This document shows positions 15,681 through 26,838 of a stretch of 48,411 nt of DNA, piece by piece. The DNA is taken from positions 1-48,411 of the forward strand of contig JACPTK010000013.1 in assembly GCA_016192825.1 (NCBI GenBank), written 5' to 3'. The translations under genes and the position numbers were made by a program. Within the stretch, counting starts at the first letter, position 1. Every line of letters starts with the position of its first letter. The notes under the pieces are model-generated. The model was not told the origin of the DNA. It saw only the letters and a list, made by a program, of their open reading frames with translations, and ran no database searches. This DNA is from Betaproteobacteria bacterium. GTDB lineage: Bacteria > Pseudomonadota > Gammaproteobacteria > Burkholderiales > SG8-41.

Positions 15681-16679
15681 ATGGCTTGGATAGAGCGCCA
15701 CTGGCAAAGCGTCACCCCGGTCTCCGCCCTGCTCTACCCCGCAAGCCTGCTGTACCGCGCCGCCGCCGCCGCCCGCCGCGCCGCGCTCTCGCCCGTCAGG
15801 CTGCCGGTGCCCGTGGTCGTGGCCGGCAACATCACGGTGGGCGGCACCGGCAAGACACCGCTCACGCTGTGGCTGGCGCAGTTCCTGGCCGCCCGTGGCT
15901 TCACGCCGGGCATCGTCAGCCGCGGCTACGGCGGCCGCTCGCGCGCGCCGCGGCGGGTGCTCCCCGAGTCCGATCCGGCCGCGTGCGGCGACGAGGCGGT
16001 GCTGCTCGCGCGCCGCAGCGGCTGCGAGGTGTGGATCGGCGCGGATCGCGTTGCCGCCGCGCGCGCGCTGCTCGCGGCGCAGCCCGCCTGCGACGTCGTG
16101 CTGAGCGACGACGGACTGCAGCACTACCGCCTCGCGCGCGATCTCGAAATCTGCCTGGTGGACGCCGCGCGCGGCCTCGGCAATGGCTGGCTGCTGCCCG
16201 CGGGCCCCTTGCGCGAGCCGCCGTCACGGCTCGCCGAGGTCGACGCCGTCCTCGTCAACGGCGGGCCCGCGGCCGCGATCGCGACCGGGCGCGCGCCGCG
16301 CTTTGCGATGAGGCTCGAGGGACGCGAGTTCCGCAACGTCCTCAATCCGGAGCATCGCGCCGGTCCCGAGCACTTCCACGGCCGGCGGGTGCACGCGGTG
16401 GCCGGCATCGGCCATCCCCGGCGCTTCTTCCGGCATCTCCAGGAACTGGGGCTGGATTTCACCGCCCACCCGTTCCCGGATCATCATCCATTTACCGCTT
16501 CCGACGTGGCGTTCGCCCCGTCGGAAGCGGTGCTGATGACGGAAAAGGATGCGGTAAAATGCAGGTTGTTCGCCACCGAAATGCACTGGGAACTCGTGGT
16601 GGACGCCGCGCCCGATCCCGGCCTCGGCGAGCTGGTGCTGGAGAGGCTTGCGCAAGCTTCAAGAGCCAAGAACATATAG
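15681..16679 (+). CDS. lpxK: Tetraacyldisaccharide 4'-kinase
   Basis: LpxK phosphorylates the 4' position of the lipid A disaccharide precursor at the inner membrane. The 332-residue length is normal. The N-terminal amphipathic segment with LYPASLLYR is followed by the P-loop [11 protein letters not shown] (residues about 51-61), then [30 protein letters not shown] and the Rossmann-like C-terminal half with MTEKDAVKC. The start is an ATG with no clear Shine-Dalgarno because the heptamer array occupies the upstream bases. The gene continues into ycaR with a 13-base gap. Confidence 0.95.
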   Translation: MAWIERHWQSVTPVSALLYPASLLYRAAAAARRAALSPVRLPVPVVVAGNITVGGTGKTPLTLWLAQFLAARGFTPGIVSRGYGGRSRAPRRVLPESDPAACGDEAVLLARRSGCEVWIGADRVAAARALLAAQPACDVVLSDDGLQHYRLARDLEICLVDAARGLGNGWLLPAGPLREPPSRLAEVDAVLVNGGPAAAIATGRAPRFAMRLEGREFRNVLNPEHRAGPEHFHGRRVHAVAGIGHPRRFFRHLQELGLDFTAHPFPDHHPFTASDVAFAPSEAVLMTEKDAVKCRLFATEMHWELVVDAAPDPGLGELVLERLAQASRAKNI

Positions 16680-16692
16680 ACAGGATTATCCC

Positions 16693-16875
16693 GTGGACAG
16701 CAAGCTGCTCGACATACTGGTCTGCCCGCTCTGCAAGGGCCCCCTTCTCTACAAGAAGCCTCAGGCCGAGTTGATCTGCAAGCCGTGCCGCCTCGCCTAC
16801 CCGGTCAAGGACGACATCCCGGTGATGCTCGAGGACGAAGCCAGGAAACTTCCTCCGGAGGAGGAAGTTTCCTGA
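16693..16875 (+). CDS. ycaR: Trm112-family small zinc-ribbon protein (YcaR)
   Basis: The 60-residue protein equals E. coli YcaR in length and pattern: [14 protein letters not shown] near the start, [21 protein letters not shown] later. Cysteines in CPLC and CKPC are candidate metal ligands. Relatives of Trm112 act as small partners of methyltransferases; in bacteria the gene usually sits between lpxK and kdsB and its role is unclear. I chose GTG at 16693, giving the N-terminus VDSKLL seen in homologues, over an upstream ATG inside lpxK. The last 11 codons contain a perfect hairpin. Confidence 0.9.
   Translation: MDSKLLDILVCPLCKGPLLYKKPQAELICKPCRLAYPVKDDIPVMLEDEARKLPPEEEVS
16843..16873 (+). 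terminator. Perfect 14-bp hairpin inside the end of ycaR
   Basis: AGGAAACTTCCTCC (16843-16856) and its exact complement (16860-16873) are separated by three bases. The right arm ends on the first base of the ycaR stop codon. No T-run follows, so it may be an RNA-stabilising or attenuating hairpin rather than a complete intrinsic terminator. Confidence 0.55.
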
Positions 16876-16877
16876 TC

Positions 16878-16966
16878 GGGAGAGCGTAAGGGCGGGAGAG
16901 CGGGAGATGGAAAACCCGTGTTCCGCCCACTTCCGATCTCACGACCTCCCGATCTCTCGATCTCCC
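16878..16966. repeat. Inverted 8-base-period arrays between ycaR and kdsB
   Basis: GGGAGAGC, GTAAGGGC, GGGAGAGC, GGGAGATG (16878-16909) face GATCTCAC, GACCTCCC, GATCTCTC, GATCTCCC (16935-16966). The right array ends exactly one base before the GTG start of kdsB. A related array lies at 47297-47320. Confidence 0.88.
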
Positions 16967-17722
16967 GTGAAATTCAGCGTCATCATTCCCGCCCGCTACG
17001 CCTCCACGCGTTTTCCCGGCAAACCGCTCGCGGACGTCGGCGGCAAGCCGATGGTGGTGCGCGTGGCCGAGCGCGCGGCCAGGAGCGGCGCCGACGAGGT
17101 GCTGATCGCCACGGACGACGCGCGCATCGCCCGCGCCGCCGCGCAGCACGGCTTCAAGGCGGTGATGACGCGCGGGAGTCATGTCTCCGGCACCGACCGC
17201 ATCGCCGAGGTCGCGGCGAAACGCCGCTTTTCCGGGGCGCGCATCGTCGTGAACGTGCAGGGCGACGAGCCGCTCATCGCGCCCGCGCTGATCCGGCGGG
17301 TCGCCGCCGGGCTGGCGCGGCACCGCGCCGCGGCGATGGCGACGGCCTGCCACCCGATCACCGACGCGCGCGAGCTGGCCGACCCGAACGCGGTGAAAGT
17401 GGCGCTCGACCGCGCCGGCTACGCGCTCTACTTCAGCCGCGCGCCGATTCCCTTCGCGCGCGACGCGTTCGCGCGCGGCATCTCGCGCGTCCCGCCGCGG
17501 CTGCCGGCCTATCGCCACCTCGGGATCTATGCCTACCGCGCGGGGTTCCTGCGCGTCTTCACGCGGCTCGCCCCCGCCGCTATCGAGCGGTTCGAAGCGC
17601 TCGAGCAGCTGCGGGCGCTGGCCCACGGCTACCGCATCCACTGCGCGATCGTCCGGGCGGCGCCCCCTCCCGGCGTGGATACGCCCGCGGACCTCCGGCG
17701 TTTATTGCGCAAGAGCAAATGA
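16967..17722 (+). CDS. kdsB: 3-deoxy-manno-octulosonate cytidylyltransferase
   Basis: KdsB activates Kdo as CMP-Kdo for lipopolysaccharide synthesis. The 251-residue protein begins with [21 protein letters not shown], the conserved nucleotide-binding start, followed by [24 protein letters not shown] and NVQGDEPLI, and has the [11 protein letters not shown]-like segment [11 protein letters not shown]. The GTG start at 16967 directly abuts the 8-base array and has no Shine-Dalgarno; a longer ATG start at 16907 would encode repeat-derived residues. It sits between ycaR and adk as in other Betaproteobacteria. Confidence 0.94.
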   Translation: MKFSVIIPARYASTRFPGKPLADVGGKPMVVRVAERAARSGADEVLIATDDARIARAAAQHGFKAVMTRGSHVSGTDRIAEVAAKRRFSGARIVVNVQGDEPLIAPALIRRVAAGLARHRAAAMATACHPITDARELADPNAVKVALDRAGYALYFSRAPIPFARDAFARGISRVPPRLPAYRHLGIYAYRAGFLRVFTRLAPAAIERFEALEQLRALAHGYRIHCAIVRAAPPPGVDTPADLRRLLRKSK

Positions 17723-18654
<932 letters not shown>

Positions 18655-18655
18655 C

Positions 18656-18783
18656 CGCAGAGGCGCAGAGCGCGCCGAGGCTGCGGGGCCGGATCGGCAC
18701 GGGCACCGCGCCCCTTGTGATGGTAAAATCCGCCTTTTCCCGGAGATCCAGAATTTCTCCGTGACCTCTGCGTCTCTGCGGCC
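18656..18783. repeat. GCAGAG / CTCTGC inverted repeats flanking the pfp promoter
   Basis: CGCAGAGGCGCAGAG at 18656-18670 faces CCTCTGCGTCTCTGCGG at 18765-18781, an imperfect inverted pair separated by about 95 bases. The right arm ends three bases before the pfp ATG. Confidence 0.7.
18721..18729 (+). promoter_or_regulatory. Extended -10 promoter element for pfp
   Basis: TGGTAAAAT fits an extended -10 element (TGN followed by TANAAT) about 55 bases upstream of the pfp ATG. No clear -35 is seen. It lies inside the loop of the GCAGAG inverted repeat. Confidence 0.5.
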
Positions 18784-18784
18784 A

Positions 18785-20056
18785 ATGAGCAACCGTATGC
18801 CGAAGAAAAACGCGTTTTATGCCCAGTCCGGGGGCGTGACCGCCACCATCAACGTCACTGCCTGCGCCGTCATCGAGACCGCGCGAAAGTTCCGGAGCCG
18901 GATCGGCAAGGTGTACGCCGGGCGCGACGGCATCATCGGCGCGCTGACCGAGGACCTCATCGACACCTCGAAGGAACCGGCGGGCGCGATCCGCGCGCTG
19001 CGGCACACGCCGGGCGGCGCCTTTGGCTCCTGCCGCTACAAGCTGAAGGGGCTGGAGGAAAGCCGCGCGCAATACGAGCGGCTGATCGAGGTGTTCCGGG
19101 CCCACGACATCGGCTATTTCTTCTACAACGGCGGCAACGATTCGGCGGACACCTCGTACAAGGTGTCGCAGGTCGCGCAGAAGCTCGGCTATCCCCTCGC
19201 CTGCATCGGCATTCCCAAGACCGTGGACAACGACCTCGCACTCACCGACTGCTGCCCCGGTTTCGGCTCGGTCGCCAAGTACGTCGCGACCAGCATCCGC
19301 GAGGCGGGCTACGACGTCGCCTCGATGGCGCGCACCTCCACCCGGGTCTTCATCCTGGAAGTGATGGGACGGCACGCCGGGTGGATCACCGCGGCATGCG
19401 GGCTCGCCCAGGAAAAGGAAGGCGACGCGCCCCACGTGCTGCTGTTCCCCGAGATCGTCTTCGACCAGGATAAGTTCCTCGCGAAGGTGGACGAGACCGT
19501 CCGAAGGCACGGTTACTGCGCCATCGCCGTCTCCGAGGGCGTGCGCTGGCCGGACGGCAAGTTCCTGTCGGAGTCGGGCCTGCGCGACGCGTTCGGCCAC
19601 GCGCAGCTGGGCGGCGTCGCGCCGCTGCTCGCGCAACTGGTCAAGGACAAGCTCAAGCAAAAGTACCACTGGGCGGTGGCGGACTACCTGCAGCGCTCGG
19701 CGCGGCACATCGCCTCGAAGACCGACGCCCTGCAGTCGTACGCGGTGGGCAAGGCGGCGGTGGAACTGGCGGTCAAGGGCCGCGGCGGCGTCATGCCGAT
19801 CATCGTGCGCAAATCGAGCAAGCCGTATCGCTGGACGATCGGCGTGGCCGACCTCAAGGACGTGGCCAACGCGGAGAAGATGATGCCGCGCGACTTCGTC
19901 ACCGAAGACGGCTTTCACATCACGGCAAAGTGCCGCCAGTACCTCGAGCCGCTGGTGGCGGGCGAGGATTACCCGCCGTACCGGAACGGGCTGCCGGACT
20001 ACGTGAGGCTCAGGAACGTCGCGGTGCCGAAGAAGCTCGCCGGCTTCAAAATCTGA
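18785..20056 (+). CDS. pfp: Pyrophosphate-dependent 6-phosphofructokinase
   Basis: PFP reversibly phosphorylates fructose 6-phosphate with PPi. The 423-residue protein is of the bacterial PPi-PFK group: YAQSGGVTATINV at the N-terminus, YNGGNDSADT (residues about 115-124), GIPKTVDNDL, EVMGRHAGWITAA and LLFPEI. The PKTVDND and MGRHAGW motifs are diagnostic of the family; PPi rather than ATP use is inferred from overall similarity. Start at ATG 18785; a second ATG four codons on is possible. The next gene encodes a proton-pumping pyrophosphatase, a strong functional link through PPi. Confidence 0.93.
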   Translation: MSNRMPKKNAFYAQSGGVTATINVTACAVIETARKFRSRIGKVYAGRDGIIGALTEDLIDTSKEPAGAIRALRHTPGGAFGSCRYKLKGLEESRAQYERLIEVFRAHDIGYFFYNGGNDSADTSYKVSQVAQKLGYPLACIGIPKTVDNDLALTDCCPGFGSVAKYVATSIREAGYDVASMARTSTRVFILEVMGRHAGWITAACGLAQEKEGDAPHVLLFPEIVFDQDKFLAKVDETVRRHGYCAIAVSEGVRWPDGKFLSESGLRDAFGHAQLGGVAPLLAQLVKDKLKQKYHWAVADYLQRSARHIASKTDALQSYAVGKAAVELAVKGRGGVMPIIVRKSSKPYRWTIGVADLKDVANAEKMMPRDFVTEDGFHITAKCRQYLEPLVAGEDYPPYRNGLPDYVRLRNVAVPKKLAGFKI

Positions 20057-20062
20057 TAAAAC

Positions 20063-20144
20063 GCGGATCGCGGGTGGCGGATCGCGGATCCAGCCGGGTT
20101 CTTCGAGCTTCAGGAACACCACCCGCAAACCGCGAGCCGCGAGT
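20063..20144. repeat. Inverted heptamer arrays GCGGATS between pfp and hppA
   Basis: GCGGATC, GCGGGTG, GCGGATC, GCGGATC (20063-20090) face CACCACC, CGCAAAC, CGCGAGC, CGCGAGT (20117-20144). The left array starts six bases after the pfp stop codon. GGGAG just before the hppA ATG remains outside the arrays. Confidence 0.85.
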
Positions 20145-20170
20145 CACCGATTTAACCAAAGGGAGTTGTC

Positions 20171-22243
<2,073 letters not shown>

Positions 22244-22316
22244 CCGGGCACGCGCTTCCAGCCGTCAGCTACCAGCCCGGATAGCTCCCAGCTGCGAGCT
22301 GCCAGCAGAAGACTGT

Positions 22317-22470
22317 AAGCTCGAAGCTCGAAGCTCGAAGCTCGAAGCTCGAAGCTGGAAGTTCGAAGCTCGAAGCTCGAAGCTGGAAGCTCGAAGCTCG
22401 AAGCTCGAAGCTGGAAGCTCGAAGCTGGAAGCTCGAAGCTGGAAGCTCGAAGCTGGAAGCTGGAAGCTGA
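22317..22470. repeat. 22-unit heptamer array AAGCTSG
   Basis: Exactly 22 tandem 7-base units of the type AAGCTCG or AAGCTGG (one AAGTTCG, last AAGCTGA) run from 22317 to 22470 and end five bases before the next start codon. This is the longest array in the window. The S position alternates between C and G without a simple period. Confidence 0.95.
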
Positions 22471-22475
22471 TAGCT

Positions 22476-23000
22476 ATGAAATACTCGTTCGAAGAACGCA
22501 AGATCATCTGCAAGGGCGACTACTGGATCGCGCCGAACGCCGTCGTGATCGGCTCGGTGATCATGGAGCCGAACGCCAGCGTCTGGTTCGGGTGCATCGT
22601 GCGCGGCGACAACGACACGATCACCATCGGCGAGAACTCGCAGCTCCAGGACGGCTGCGTGCTGCACGTGGACCTGGGCTTCCCCCTCACCATCGGGAAG
22701 AACGTCAGCATCGGCCACATGGCGATGCTGCACGGCTGCACCATCGGCGACGGCAGCCTGATCGGCATCAAGAGCGTCATCCTCAACGGCGCCACGGTCG
22801 GTCGCAACTGCCTGGTCGGCGCCAACGCGCTGATCGCCGAAGGCAAGGAGATTCCGGACGGATCACTGGTGATCGGCTCGCCCGGAAAGGTCGTGCGCCA
22901 GCTCTCGGGGGAGGAGATCCGCCGGATCAACGCCGCCTCCGACCACTACGTGCAGAAATTCAAGCGTTACCGGAAGGAATTCCGCCGCGATGAAACGTAG
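22476..23000 (+). CDS. Gamma-carbonic anhydrase family protein (left-handed beta-helix)
   Basis: The 174-residue protein consists of hexapeptide repeats of the left-handed beta-helix fold, as in YrdA and PaaY. Motifs are [34 protein letters not shown], and the histidines in VLHVDLG and [16 protein letters not shown] that match the three zinc ligands shared between subunits of the trimer. It may hydrate CO2 or act as a thioesterase-like accessory protein; many homologues have no proven activity. The ATG follows the 22-unit array directly, and GGAAG in the last units is the only Shine-Dalgarno-like sequence. Confidence 0.88.
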   Translation: MKYSFEERKIICKGDYWIAPNAVVIGSVIMEPNASVWFGCIVRGDNDTITIGENSQLQDGCVLHVDLGFPLTIGKNVSIGHMAMLHGCTIGDGSLIGIKSVILNGATVGRNCLVGANALIAEGKEIPDGSLVIGSPGKVVRQLSGEEIRRINAASDHYVQKFKRYRKEFRRDET

Positions 23001-23111
23001 CGGCGGAATTCCTGAACGACAGCCGCCGGCTGTCAGTCCTCCAACCGGATCCTATGTACATCCAGCTTGCGACGGCTCCTGACCGCCTCGCTGCATAAGG
23101 CTGTATTATTC

Positions 23112-23144
23112 AAGAATCAGGACGGTGAAGCCGCCCTGATTCTT
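23112..23144 (+). promoter_or_regulatory. Strong hairpin just upstream of a 72-residue gene
   Basis: AAGAATCAGGACGG (23112-23125) and CCGCCCTGATTCTT (23131-23144) form a 14-bp stem with one mismatch and a 5-base loop. The right arm ends two bases before the ATG at 23147, so the folded RNA would hide the ribosome-binding region. It could be a terminator for the carbonic anhydrase gene, but it lacks a T-run. Confidence 0.55.
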
Positions 23145-23146
23145 TG

Positions 23147-23365
23147 ATGAACAAATACGGATTCAAGATCAGGACCCGCAGCGGCAGCCTGGTGGAAAAC
23201 CTCCAGGTGCACGCGAATGACCGCGCGGAGGCAGAGCGCAAGATCAACCAGATCTACCACCATTGCGAGATCCTCGAGTGCCAGGAGGTGACGCCGACCC
23301 TGAAGAAGGAAGGCCTCGACCTCGAGGACGTGATCTCGCTGATCAACAAGCAGGAAGAGAAGTAG
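23147..23365 (+). CDS. Conserved hypothetical 72-residue protein
   Basis: The product begins [20 protein letters not shown], continues with an Arg/Glu-rich amphipathic helix ([19 protein letters not shown]) and ends in [10 protein letters not shown]. No catalytic motif, signal peptide or membrane segment is visible. The pattern of a small beta-alpha-beta protein resembles short hypothetical proteins of Betaproteobacteria, from memory only. A TTG one codon upstream is an alternative start. The gene stands between a strong hairpin and a heptamer array and is convergent with parA. Confidence 0.7.
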   Translation: MNKYGFKIRTRSGSLVENLQVHANDRAEAERKINQIYHHCEILECQEVTPTLKKEGLDLEDVISLINKQEEK

Positions 23366-23423
23366 CTGCCAGAATTCGGCTGCCGGCTTCCAGCTATCAG
23401 CTTCCAGCCTGCAGCGTCCTGCT

Positions 23424-23507
23424 GGTAGCTGGTAGCTGGGAGCTGGGAGCTGGGAGCTGGGAGCTGGGAGCTGGGAGCTGGGAGCTGGGAGCTGGGAGCT
23501 GGGAGCT
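23424..23507. repeat. 12-unit heptamer array GGTAGCT / GGGAGCT
   Basis: Two GGTAGCT units followed by ten perfect GGGAGCT units run from 23424 to 23507. On the minus strand the parA stop codon TAG (23508-23506) overlaps the last unit by two bases. The array fills the convergent gap. Confidence 0.95.
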
Positions 23508-24270
23508 ATTTCATGAAGCCGCTCGCGGCAAGCTCGTCGAGGAGGGCCGTATAGTCCCGGGCGCCGCGGCTGCCGGGCGCGTGCTCGAACACGTCGCGAT
23601 TCAGCGCCGGGCTTTCCGCGATGCTCACGTTCTCCGCAATGCGCGTCTCGCACACTTCGGCGCCGAAGCGGCCGCGCAGCTGCTGGTCGATGTCCCACGA
23701 CATCTTGCGGCGCCCGTCGAACCGAGTCAGGACGTAGCGGCGCTCGAGGCGCTTCTTCAGCACCTGCTCCAGCGCCTTCAGCGTCCGCTCCATCTGCAGC
23801 GCGCCCTTGATGGCGAGGAAGTCCGCCGAGATCGGCACCAGCACGCGGTCGGCGGCGAACACCCCGTTCAGCGACAGCACGCCCAGCATCGGGCACGCGT
23901 CCATCAGAATCGGCCGGTCGGTGTTGAGGTTTTCCCGGATGATGCCCGCGTTCAGGCGGTTGAGCACGTTCGGACCCTTGCCGAACTGCGTATCCACCTT
24001 CGACAGATCGAGGTGCGACGGAATGATCTTCAGCCCGCCGCGGGTGAACTTGATGAGCCCGGAGAGCGAGGCGCCGGCCGAGAAATAGCCGAACAGGCTG
24101 CGCTCGGCCGCGGTCACCATCGCGTTGCAGATCCCCGTGAGGTGGGACTGGGGGTCGAGATCCATTACCAGCGGGTCGGCGCCGCGCCGCGCGAGCAACG
24201 CGGCAAGGTTGAGCGTGGTGGTGGTTTTCCCCACACCCCCCTTTTGGTTGAACACCGCGATCTTGGCCAT
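23506..24270 (-). CDS. ParA-family ATPase, orphan
   Basis: The 254-residue protein is a deviant-Walker ATPase: [21 protein letters not shown] with both P-loop lysines, [12 protein letters not shown], and [30 protein letters not shown]. It has no N-terminal helix-turn-helix, so it resembles chromosomal orphan ParA proteins that position cargo on the nucleoid rather than a plasmid ParA. No parB or parS-like gene is adjacent. GGAGGG precedes the ATG at 24270; the upstream in-frame extension is unlikely. Its cargo is unknown. Confidence 0.88.
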   Translation of the reverse strand: MAKIAVFNQKGGVGKTTTTLNLAALLARRGADPLVMDLDPQSHLTGICNAMVTAAERSLFGYFSAGASLSGLIKFTRGGLKIIPSHLDLSKVDTQFGKGPNVLNRLNAGIIRENLNTDRPILMDACPMLGVLSLNGVFAADRVLVPISADFLAIKGALQMERTLKALEQVLKKRLERRYVLTRFDGRRKMSWDIDQQLRGRFGAEVCETRIAENVSIAESPALNRDVFEHAPGSRGARDYTALLDELAASGFMK

Positions 24271-24532
24271 GGATCCCTCCACTATCGAGCGCCGTGAACA
24301 AGTCTTGGCGACGCCCGCCCCCTCACCCCTTCCCCCTCTCCCGAGCGGCGAGGGGAAATGGACGGCGGCAAATGGCTTGCCAGCCATTGGCCGACGACTC
24401 GATTGGGGACGGTTAGATTAGTCCTCGAATCAGGTAGCTGGCAAGAACTTTTGTCACGCCCGTTTAACAAACCGGTGGAACGTCATGGTCAAAAAGGCCA
24501 TTAAAGTCAACGGGAAGCCCGTCCGCCGGGGC

Positions 24533-24541
24533 TGTTATGAT
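24533..24541 (+). promoter_or_regulatory. Extended -10 promoter element for the GNAT gene
   Basis: TGTTATGAT fits an extended -10 (TGN plus TATGAT) and ends 23 bases before the acetyltransferase ATG. A clear -35 is not seen. Confidence 0.45.
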
Positions 24542-24564
24542 CCGCGCTTACCGGCCGCGAGACC

Positions 24565-25086
24565 ATGGTCACGATCCGTCCCGAACAACCCCGTGACATT
24601 CCCGCCGTGCGAAGCGTGCACCAGTCCGCCTTCCCCACCTCCCTGGAAGCAGACCTGGTGGACCGGCTGCGCGCGAACGGCAAGGCCGCCGTGTCGCTTG
24701 TGGCGCAGGATGCAACCGGCATCGTCGGGCACATCCTCTTCAGCCCCGTGGCGTTCGATCCGCCGGCTCCCGTCGTGGCGTTCGGGCTGGCGCCGATGGC
24801 GGTAATGCCCGGCCACGAGAAGCACGGTGTCGGGCGCCGCCTGGTCCAGAACGGCCTCGCCGAATGCCACGCGCTCGGCGCCTGCCTGGTCGTCGTGCTC
24901 GGCGAGCCCGATTACTACGGCCGCTTCGGCTTCGAGCGCGCCAGCCGTCACGGCCTTCGCAACCAGTTCGGGGCGGAGGACGCCTTCATGGTGTTCATGC
25001 TGGATGCGGGCGGGCACCCGCCGCCGGGGGCGCTGGTGAAGTACGCCCCGGAATTTTCGGCCCTGCCGAAACGGGGTGATGCGTGA
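24565..25086 (+). CDS. GNAT-family N-acetyltransferase
   Basis: The 173-residue protein resembles the YhbS-type GNAT group. It has the N-terminal VTIRPEQPRDIPAVRSVH, a central beta strand with FGLAPMAVMPGHEKHGVGRRLVQ (acetyl-CoA binding loop GHEKHGVGRRL, residues about 84-94) and VVLGEPDYYGRFGFE, which is typical of this subfamily. The acceptor substrate is unknown. The TGA stop codon falls inside the first unit of a GTGACTS array. It stands alone between parA and the ABC importer. Confidence 0.87.
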   Translation: MVTIRPEQPRDIPAVRSVHQSAFPTSLEADLVDRLRANGKAAVSLVAQDATGIVGHILFSPVAFDPPAPVVAFGLAPMAVMPGHEKHGVGRRLVQNGLAECHALGACLVVVLGEPDYYGRFGFERASRHGLRNQFGAEDAFMVFMLDAGGHPPPGALVKYAPEFSALPKRGDA

Positions 25087-25105
25087 CTCGTGACTGGTGA
25101 CTGGT
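25083..25105. repeat. Heptamer array GTGACTS x3
   Basis: GTGACTC, GTGACTG, GTGACTG and GT start one base before the acetyltransferase TGA stop codon. The unit order C, G, G is the same as after exbD and upstream of xseA. No complementary array is seen before the convergent permease gene. Confidence 0.9.
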
Positions 25106-25126
25106 CTTCCAGTCGACCTTCTGGCG

Positions 25127-26833
25127 TCAGCCGAAGAGCCCCCCGACGCGCGTGCCGGCCACGCGGTTGACGATCCCGAGGCTCACCGCGCAGAGCACGA
25201 TCAGGATCACGCCGAGCGACGCCGCCTGGCCGTGCGATCCCGCGATGTAGTAGGTGAAAATCCCGACTGGGATCATTTCCCAGCCGCCCAGCGTGAGAAA
25301 CAGCGTGGCCGAGGCTTCCTGGATCGACATGATGAAGGAAAACAGCGCGCCGACGAGGATGCCCTTCCACACCAGCGGCACGGTGATGTCCCGGAACGTC
25401 CGCAGCTTCGTCGCGCCGACGTTCTCGGCCGCCTCTTCCATCGACTTGTGCACGAGCAGCAGCGAGGAAAAGCTGCCGCGCACGGTGTACGGCAGCCGGC
25501 GTACGGCGAGCACCAGCGGGAGAACGAACCACGTGCTGGTCAGCGCGAGATCGATGCCCGGAAGCGGATAGTGAAAGGCGCGGATGTAGGCAATGCCGAT
25601 CGCGGTGCCCGGGATGGCGAGGATCAGCGTGGTGAGCGCGTCCATCGCGCCGCGCCCCGGCGTCTGCGTCCGGCTCATGATCCAGGCCATCGGAACCCCG
25701 ACCACCAGGCAGATCAGCACGGCCAGCCCCGAAAACATCAGCGAGTTGATGATGAATTTGGGCGTCTCGATGCTCACCTGCCTGAAGTAGTCCAGGGTGT
25801 AATGGACCGGGAACGGCGTGAGCGCCCAGCCCTTGCCGACCGCGGCGAGCAGCACCCCGACCTGCGGGATGGCGGACACGAACAGCAGAGCCACGAGAAA
25901 ACCCACGGCCAGCCAGCGCTTGACCGGCCCGAGCCGCCGGCGCTCCACCTTCGAGTAGGCGAGCGAGCTGTAGTCCTTGATCGCCACGTAATGGCGCGCC
26001 ACCAGCACGAACGCGATGGCGAGCAGGACGAGCAGCGCCGAGATCACGATGCCCATGCGGAAGATGCGCCGGTCGACGAACTGGACGATGTTGAGGTAGG
26101 CCTGCACGGCGAGGAGGTCCTGCACGCCGACGACGAGCGGCGTGACGAAGTCGGCGAAGGTCCAGATGAAGACGAGCAGCGCCCCGGAAACGTAGCCGGG
26201 AGTGGTCAGGGGCAGCGTGACGTCCCAGAACCGCCGCCATCCCTTCGCGCCCATGCCCTGGGCGGCCTCCTCCAGCGAGGGATCCACCTTGGACATCGCA
26301 TCGAGGATGGAGAGCGTCATCAGGGGAAACAGGTGCACCGTCTCGACGAGCAGCACGCCTTGCATCCCGTACATGAAGTTGATGGGATGTGCCATGTGCA
26401 GCCAGTCCATCAGCCACACGTTCACCGTGCCGGCGCGGCCGAGAATGAAGACGAAGCCGAGCACGCCGACCAGCGGCGGCAGGATCATCGGCAGCATCGT
26501 GAGATACGCAAAGAGATTCCGGTAGGGGAAATCGTAGCGGACGATGAGGAACGCGACCGCGATCCCGATCACCGAGGTCGTGACGACCGCGGCGACGCCC
26601 AGTACCAGCGAGTTCCAGAGCGAGCGCAGGTAGTAGCGGTCGGTGAAGAACTCCTGGAAATTGATGAGAGTGAACTGGCCGGCCTCGTTGGTGAAGGCGT
26701 CGTAGAAGATCCGCGTCAGCGGGTACAGCACGAAGAGAATGAGAAACGCCCAGATCAGCGCGAAGCCGATCATGGAAATCACCGGGACGCGGGGTCCCCT
26801 TCCAGGGACAGCGGCGATCGTTGCCGTGGCCAT
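25127..26833 (-). CDS. ABC transporter permease, two fused permease domains (Fe3+-type)
   Basis: The 568-residue inner-membrane protein contains two homologous permease domains of about 260 residues with roughly 12 helices in total, the fused FbpB/AfuB-type layout. EAA-loop-like segments are LEEAAQGMGAKGWRRFWDV in the first half and MEEAAENVGATKLRTFRDI in the second. It starts five bases after the ATPase stop codon, so it is the last gene of a three-gene import operon. The substrate may be ferric iron, but fused permeases of this type also serve other small ligands. Confidence 0.9.
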   Translation of the reverse strand: MATATIAAVPGRGPRVPVISMIGFALIWAFLILFVLYPLTRIFYDAFTNEAGQFTLINFQEFFTDRYYLRSLWNSLVLGVAAVVTTSVIGIAVAFLIVRYDFPYRNLFAYLTMLPMILPPLVGVLGFVFILGRAGTVNVWLMDWLHMAHPINFMYGMQGVLLVETVHLFPLMTLSILDAMSKVDPSLEEAAQGMGAKGWRRFWDVTLPLTTPGYVSGALLVFIWTFADFVTPLVVGVQDLLAVQAYLNIVQFVDRRIFRMGIVISALLVLLAIAFVLVARHYVAIKDYSSLAYSKVERRRLGPVKRWLAVGFLVALLFVSAIPQVGVLLAAVGKGWALTPFPVHYTLDYFRQVSIETPKFIINSLMFSGLAVLICLVVGVPMAWIMSRTQTPGRGAMDALTTLILAIPGTAIGIAYIRAFHYPLPGIDLALTSTWFVLPLVLAVRRLPYTVRGSFSSLLLVHKSMEEAAENVGATKLRTFRDITVPLVWKGILVGALFSFIMSIQEASATLFLTLGGWEMIPVGIFTYYIAGSHGQAASLGVILIVLCAVSLGIVNRVAGTRVGGLFG

Positions 26834-26838
26834 GGGGA

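Noticed and set aside
16843-16873. Classic rho-independent terminator after ycaR
   Set aside because: The stem is perfect but no T-run follows and the operon continues into kdsB, so it was recorded as a hairpin with uncertain role.
22317-22470. CRISPR-like array
   Set aside because: Units are 7 bases with no spacers between them and no cas genes nearby.
24319-24360. Pyrimidine-rich CCCTCACCCC-type stretch upstream of parA as a distinct element
   Set aside because: It resembles common low-complexity intergenic sequence and shows no regular unit or clear partner in the window.
24484-24564. Start of a protein beginning MVKKAIKVNGKPVRRG
   Set aside because: The frame overlaps the acetyltransferase gene in another frame and has no family match; the first residues alone are not convincing.
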